DNA of 64,000 nucleotides, taken from the NCBI GenBank assembly GCA_947648905.1, contig CANSPP010000001.1:392114-456113 (forward strand), in the 5' to 3' direction. The notes under the pieces are model-generated. The model did no database searches. It was not told where the DNA came from and saw only the letters and a program-made list of their open reading frames with translations. This DNA comes from an uncultured Clostridium sp. (GTDB taxonomy: Bacteria; Bacillota; Clostridia; TANB77; CAG-508). This document shows positions 62,381 through 64,000 of the stretch, in pieces. The stretch's first letter is position 1. The number at the start of each line of letters is the position of its first letter. A program made the translations under genes and the position numbers.

Positions 62381-62424
62381 GGGCTTGATTAAAATTTAAT
62401 GTATTTTAGTTGAGCCCATTTTTT
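62381..62424 (+). terminator. Terminator after the WG-repeat gene
   Basis: GGGCTTGATTAAAAT (62381-62395) pairs with ATTTTAGTTGAGCCC (62403-62417) as a 15-bp RNA stem with three G-U pairs, followed by a T run. Confidence 0.85.
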
Positions 62425-62499
62425 GTATTTATCAACTTTTTTGGTTTAACTTCATATAAAGAAGTAAATACTATTTGTAGTATAAAGGAGGAAGTTAAA

Positions 62500-63354
62500 T
62501 TGAAATTAGGAGTAGCTTTATCAGGTGGTGGAATAAGAGGAATTGCTCATGCGGGAGCATTAAAAGCGTTAGAGGATAACGGAATAAGAATAGATATAAT
62601 AGGTGGAACTAGTGCAGGAGCATTAATATCTTCCTTATATGCTTTGGGATATTCACCATATTATATTTACATACTATTTAAAAGATATTCAAAAGATATT
62701 GCAGGAATAAATTCTGCACCAATTATTTCTGGAATAAAAAACTATATGATGAGTAAAAAACTTGAAATTACAGGGTTAAAAACAGGCAACAGTATAGAAG
62801 AAGTTTATAATAGTTTGGCGACAAGAAAAGGAGTAAGAACAATAAAAGATATAAGAAGAATGCCATTAGTAATTCCTGCAGTAGATATAGAAGATGCAAA
62901 AGAATATATATTTACTAATAGAATTCCCAAAACAGCAGAAGATAAAAGTCAATATATAACAGATATAACAATAGGAAAAGCAGTAAGAGCAAGCAGTAGT
63001 TTCCCTGCTGTATTTTGTCCTTGTGAATTTAAAACACATAAATTTTTAGATGGCGGAGTGCTAGACAATGTACCTGTTATGGAAGTAAAAAAACAAGGAG
63101 CAGATAAAGTTATTGCAATTAACTTTAAAGCAGATGATATTGATAAAGAAAGCAATATTATGGATTTAGCTATGAGAACTATTGATATTATGGGAAATAA
63201 AATTTCTGAGGAAAATTTAGAAAATAGTGATTTTGTTTTAACAATTAAAACAGATAAAACAGGTCTTTTAGATATAGAAAAATTGGATAGTTGTTATAAA
63301 TATGGATATAGAGCAGTAATGGAAAATTTAAGCAAAATTAAATCAATATTGTAA
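62500..63354 (+). CDS. Patatin-like phospholipase (RssA type)
   Basis: 284 residues from TTG 62500, which has AAAGGAGG upstream; the frame is open to 62410, but that would read through the terminator. Oxyanion GGGIRGIAHAG, nucleophile Ser in GTSAGAL, catalytic Asp in DGGVLDN. Serine lipase-type acyl hydrolase, cytosolic. Substrate unknown. Confidence 0.9.
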   Translation: MKLGVALSGGGIRGIAHAGALKALEDNGIRIDIIGGTSAGALISSLYALGYSPYYIYILFKRYSKDIAGINSAPIISGIKNYMMSKKLEITGLKTGNSIEEVYNSLATRKGVRTIKDIRRMPLVIPAVDIEDAKEYIFTNRIPKTAEDKSQYITDITIGKAVRASSSFPAVFCPCEFKTHKFLDGGVLDNVPVMEVKKQGADKVIAINFKADDIDKESNIMDLAMRTIDIMGNKISEENLENSDFVLTIKTDKTGLLDIEKLDSCYKYGYRAVMENLSKIKSIL

Positions 63355-63398
63355 ATGTTATCGAATATAATGTAATAAAAAGATTAAGGAGAAAACTT

Positions 63399-64000
63399 AT
63401 GGATATAAAATATTTTGATAATGCAGCAACAACAAACATAAGAGAAGAAGTGCTAGAAGAAATGTTGCCATATCTAAAAGGGAAATATGGAAACCCATCA
63501 TCTATGTATTCAGTGGGAAGAGAAGCCAAAAAAGCAATAGAACAGGCAAGAGAAAGAGTAGCAGAATTAATAGGTTGCAATCCAAATGAAATATATTTTA
63601 CAGGGTGTGGGTCAGAAAGTGACAATATAGCAATAAAAGGAATAGCATATGCAAATGCACATAGAAAAAGACACATAATTACTTCAAAAATAGAACACCC
63701 AGCAGTATTACACACGTGTCAATTTTTAGAAAGACAAGGATATTTAGTAACATATCTAAATGTAAATAGAGATGGAGTAGTAAATTTAGAGGAACTAAAA
63801 AATTCAATTAGGTATGATACAATGCTAATTACAATTATGTTTGCAAATAACGAAATAGGAACAATACAGCCAATTTCAGAAATAGCAAAAATAGCAAAAA
63901 TGCATAATATAGTATTTCATACAGATAGTGTTCAAGCCTGTGGAAATGTGCCAATCAATGTAAGAAAAATGGGAATTGATATGTTATCATTATCAGGGCA
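63399..64000 (+). CDS. Cysteine desulfurase, N-terminal part (cut by window end)
   Basis: About 200 residues visible. FDNAATTNIREEVLEEMLPY, GNPSSMYSVGREAKKAIEQARE, GCGSESDNIAIKG, KIEHPAVLHTC, FANNEIGTIQPI, FHTDSVQACGNV: the NifS/IscS class V aminotransferase sequence with its PLP-site residues. Provides sulfur from cysteine for Fe-S clusters or tRNA thiolation. The PLP lysine and the active-site Cys lie beyond the window. Start ATG after AAGGAG. Confidence 0.93.
   Translation, partial: MDIKYFDNAATTNIREEVLEEMLPYLKGKYGNPSSMYSVGREAKKAIEQARERVAELIGCNPNEIYFTGCGSESDNIAIKGIAYANAHRKRHIITSKIEHPAVLHTCQFLERQGYLVTYLNVNRDGVVNLEELKNSIRYDTMLITIMFANNEIGTIQPISEIAKIAKMHNIVFHTDSVQACGNVPINVRKMGIDMLSLSG

Noticed and set aside
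62410..62499. Longer patatin N-terminus from 62410
   Set aside because: It would be translated from terminator sequence; TTG 62500 has AAAGGAGG and begins at the conserved KLGVALSGGG.
1..64000. CRISPR array, rRNA operon, insertion sequence transposase
   Set aside because: I saw no regularly spaced repeats, no rRNA sequence and no transposase; TnpV is an accessory protein only.

Overview
The window is AT-rich DNA from a low-GC Gram-positive anaerobe, most likely an uncultured gut member of Clostridia (Bacillota). Evidence: a four-subunit pyruvate:ferredoxin oxidoreductase, FeoAB, a dnaG-rpoD operon, a sortase with a thioester adhesin, CarD, AGGAGG ribosome sites and TTGACA/TATAAT promoters. 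No species can be named from the sequence.

The main result is a recurrent break in reading frame that always occurs at the codon CGG. Nine genes are each interrupted one to five times, 18 breaks in all: dnaE, an MgtA-type ATPase, a pentapeptide-repeat protein, feoB, a tRNA-Leu integrase, a CHC2-TOPRIM-D5 primase-helicase, a DnaJ-like zinc protein, dnaG and an MscS channel. At every break the upstream frame reaches an in-frame CGG. Skipping one base (reading C-GGN) restores the protein family's sequence, with glycine from GGN where the family has or tolerates glycine. I see no frameshift in the window that is not at CGG, and only one in-frame CGG that is read straight through (a partial ROK gene at 397-399). 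A second, uninterrupted integrase supplies an internal control. The simplest reading is that CGG has no normal decoder here and CGGN is read as glycine by +1 frameshifting or quadruplet decoding. This is inference until tested with reads, the tRNA set and proteomics.

Layout. 1-23.4 kb is chromosomal: ROK kinase fragment; porGDAB; scpB-proS-ftsY-UPF0182; DUF5665; tyrS; dnaE; mgtA-like ATPase; Nudix; pentapeptide protein; feoAB; dut; carD. 23.5-48 kb is an accessory region in a tRNA-Leu(TAA) gene. It holds two tandem integrated elements bounded by tRNA 3'-half repeats (23678-23765, 41548-41604, 47931-47986). Element A (about 18 kb) carries an integrase, excisionase-like protein, primase-helicase, XRE repressor, DnaB-like helicase, many small proteins and a nuclease module, with no capsid or tail genes. 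Element B (about 6.4 kb) carries its own integrase and excisionase, a zinc-finger protein, two membrane proteins, a MazF/PemK toxin, a MobC-like protein beside a candidate oriT, and TnpV. 48.2-64 kb is chromosomal again: beta-propeller lipoprotein-like protein, DUF4190, dnaG-rpoD-mscS, a two-component system, sortase plus thioester adhesin, a CNNM/CBS protein, a WG-repeat protein, a patatin and a cysteine desulfurase cut by the window end.

Secondary points: a dispersed hairpin family with GGGGACG in the loop at gene ends, a ribosome site buried in a terminator arm, a sortase whose only plausible start is ATA, and a proline-tRNA synthetase without the editing insertion.
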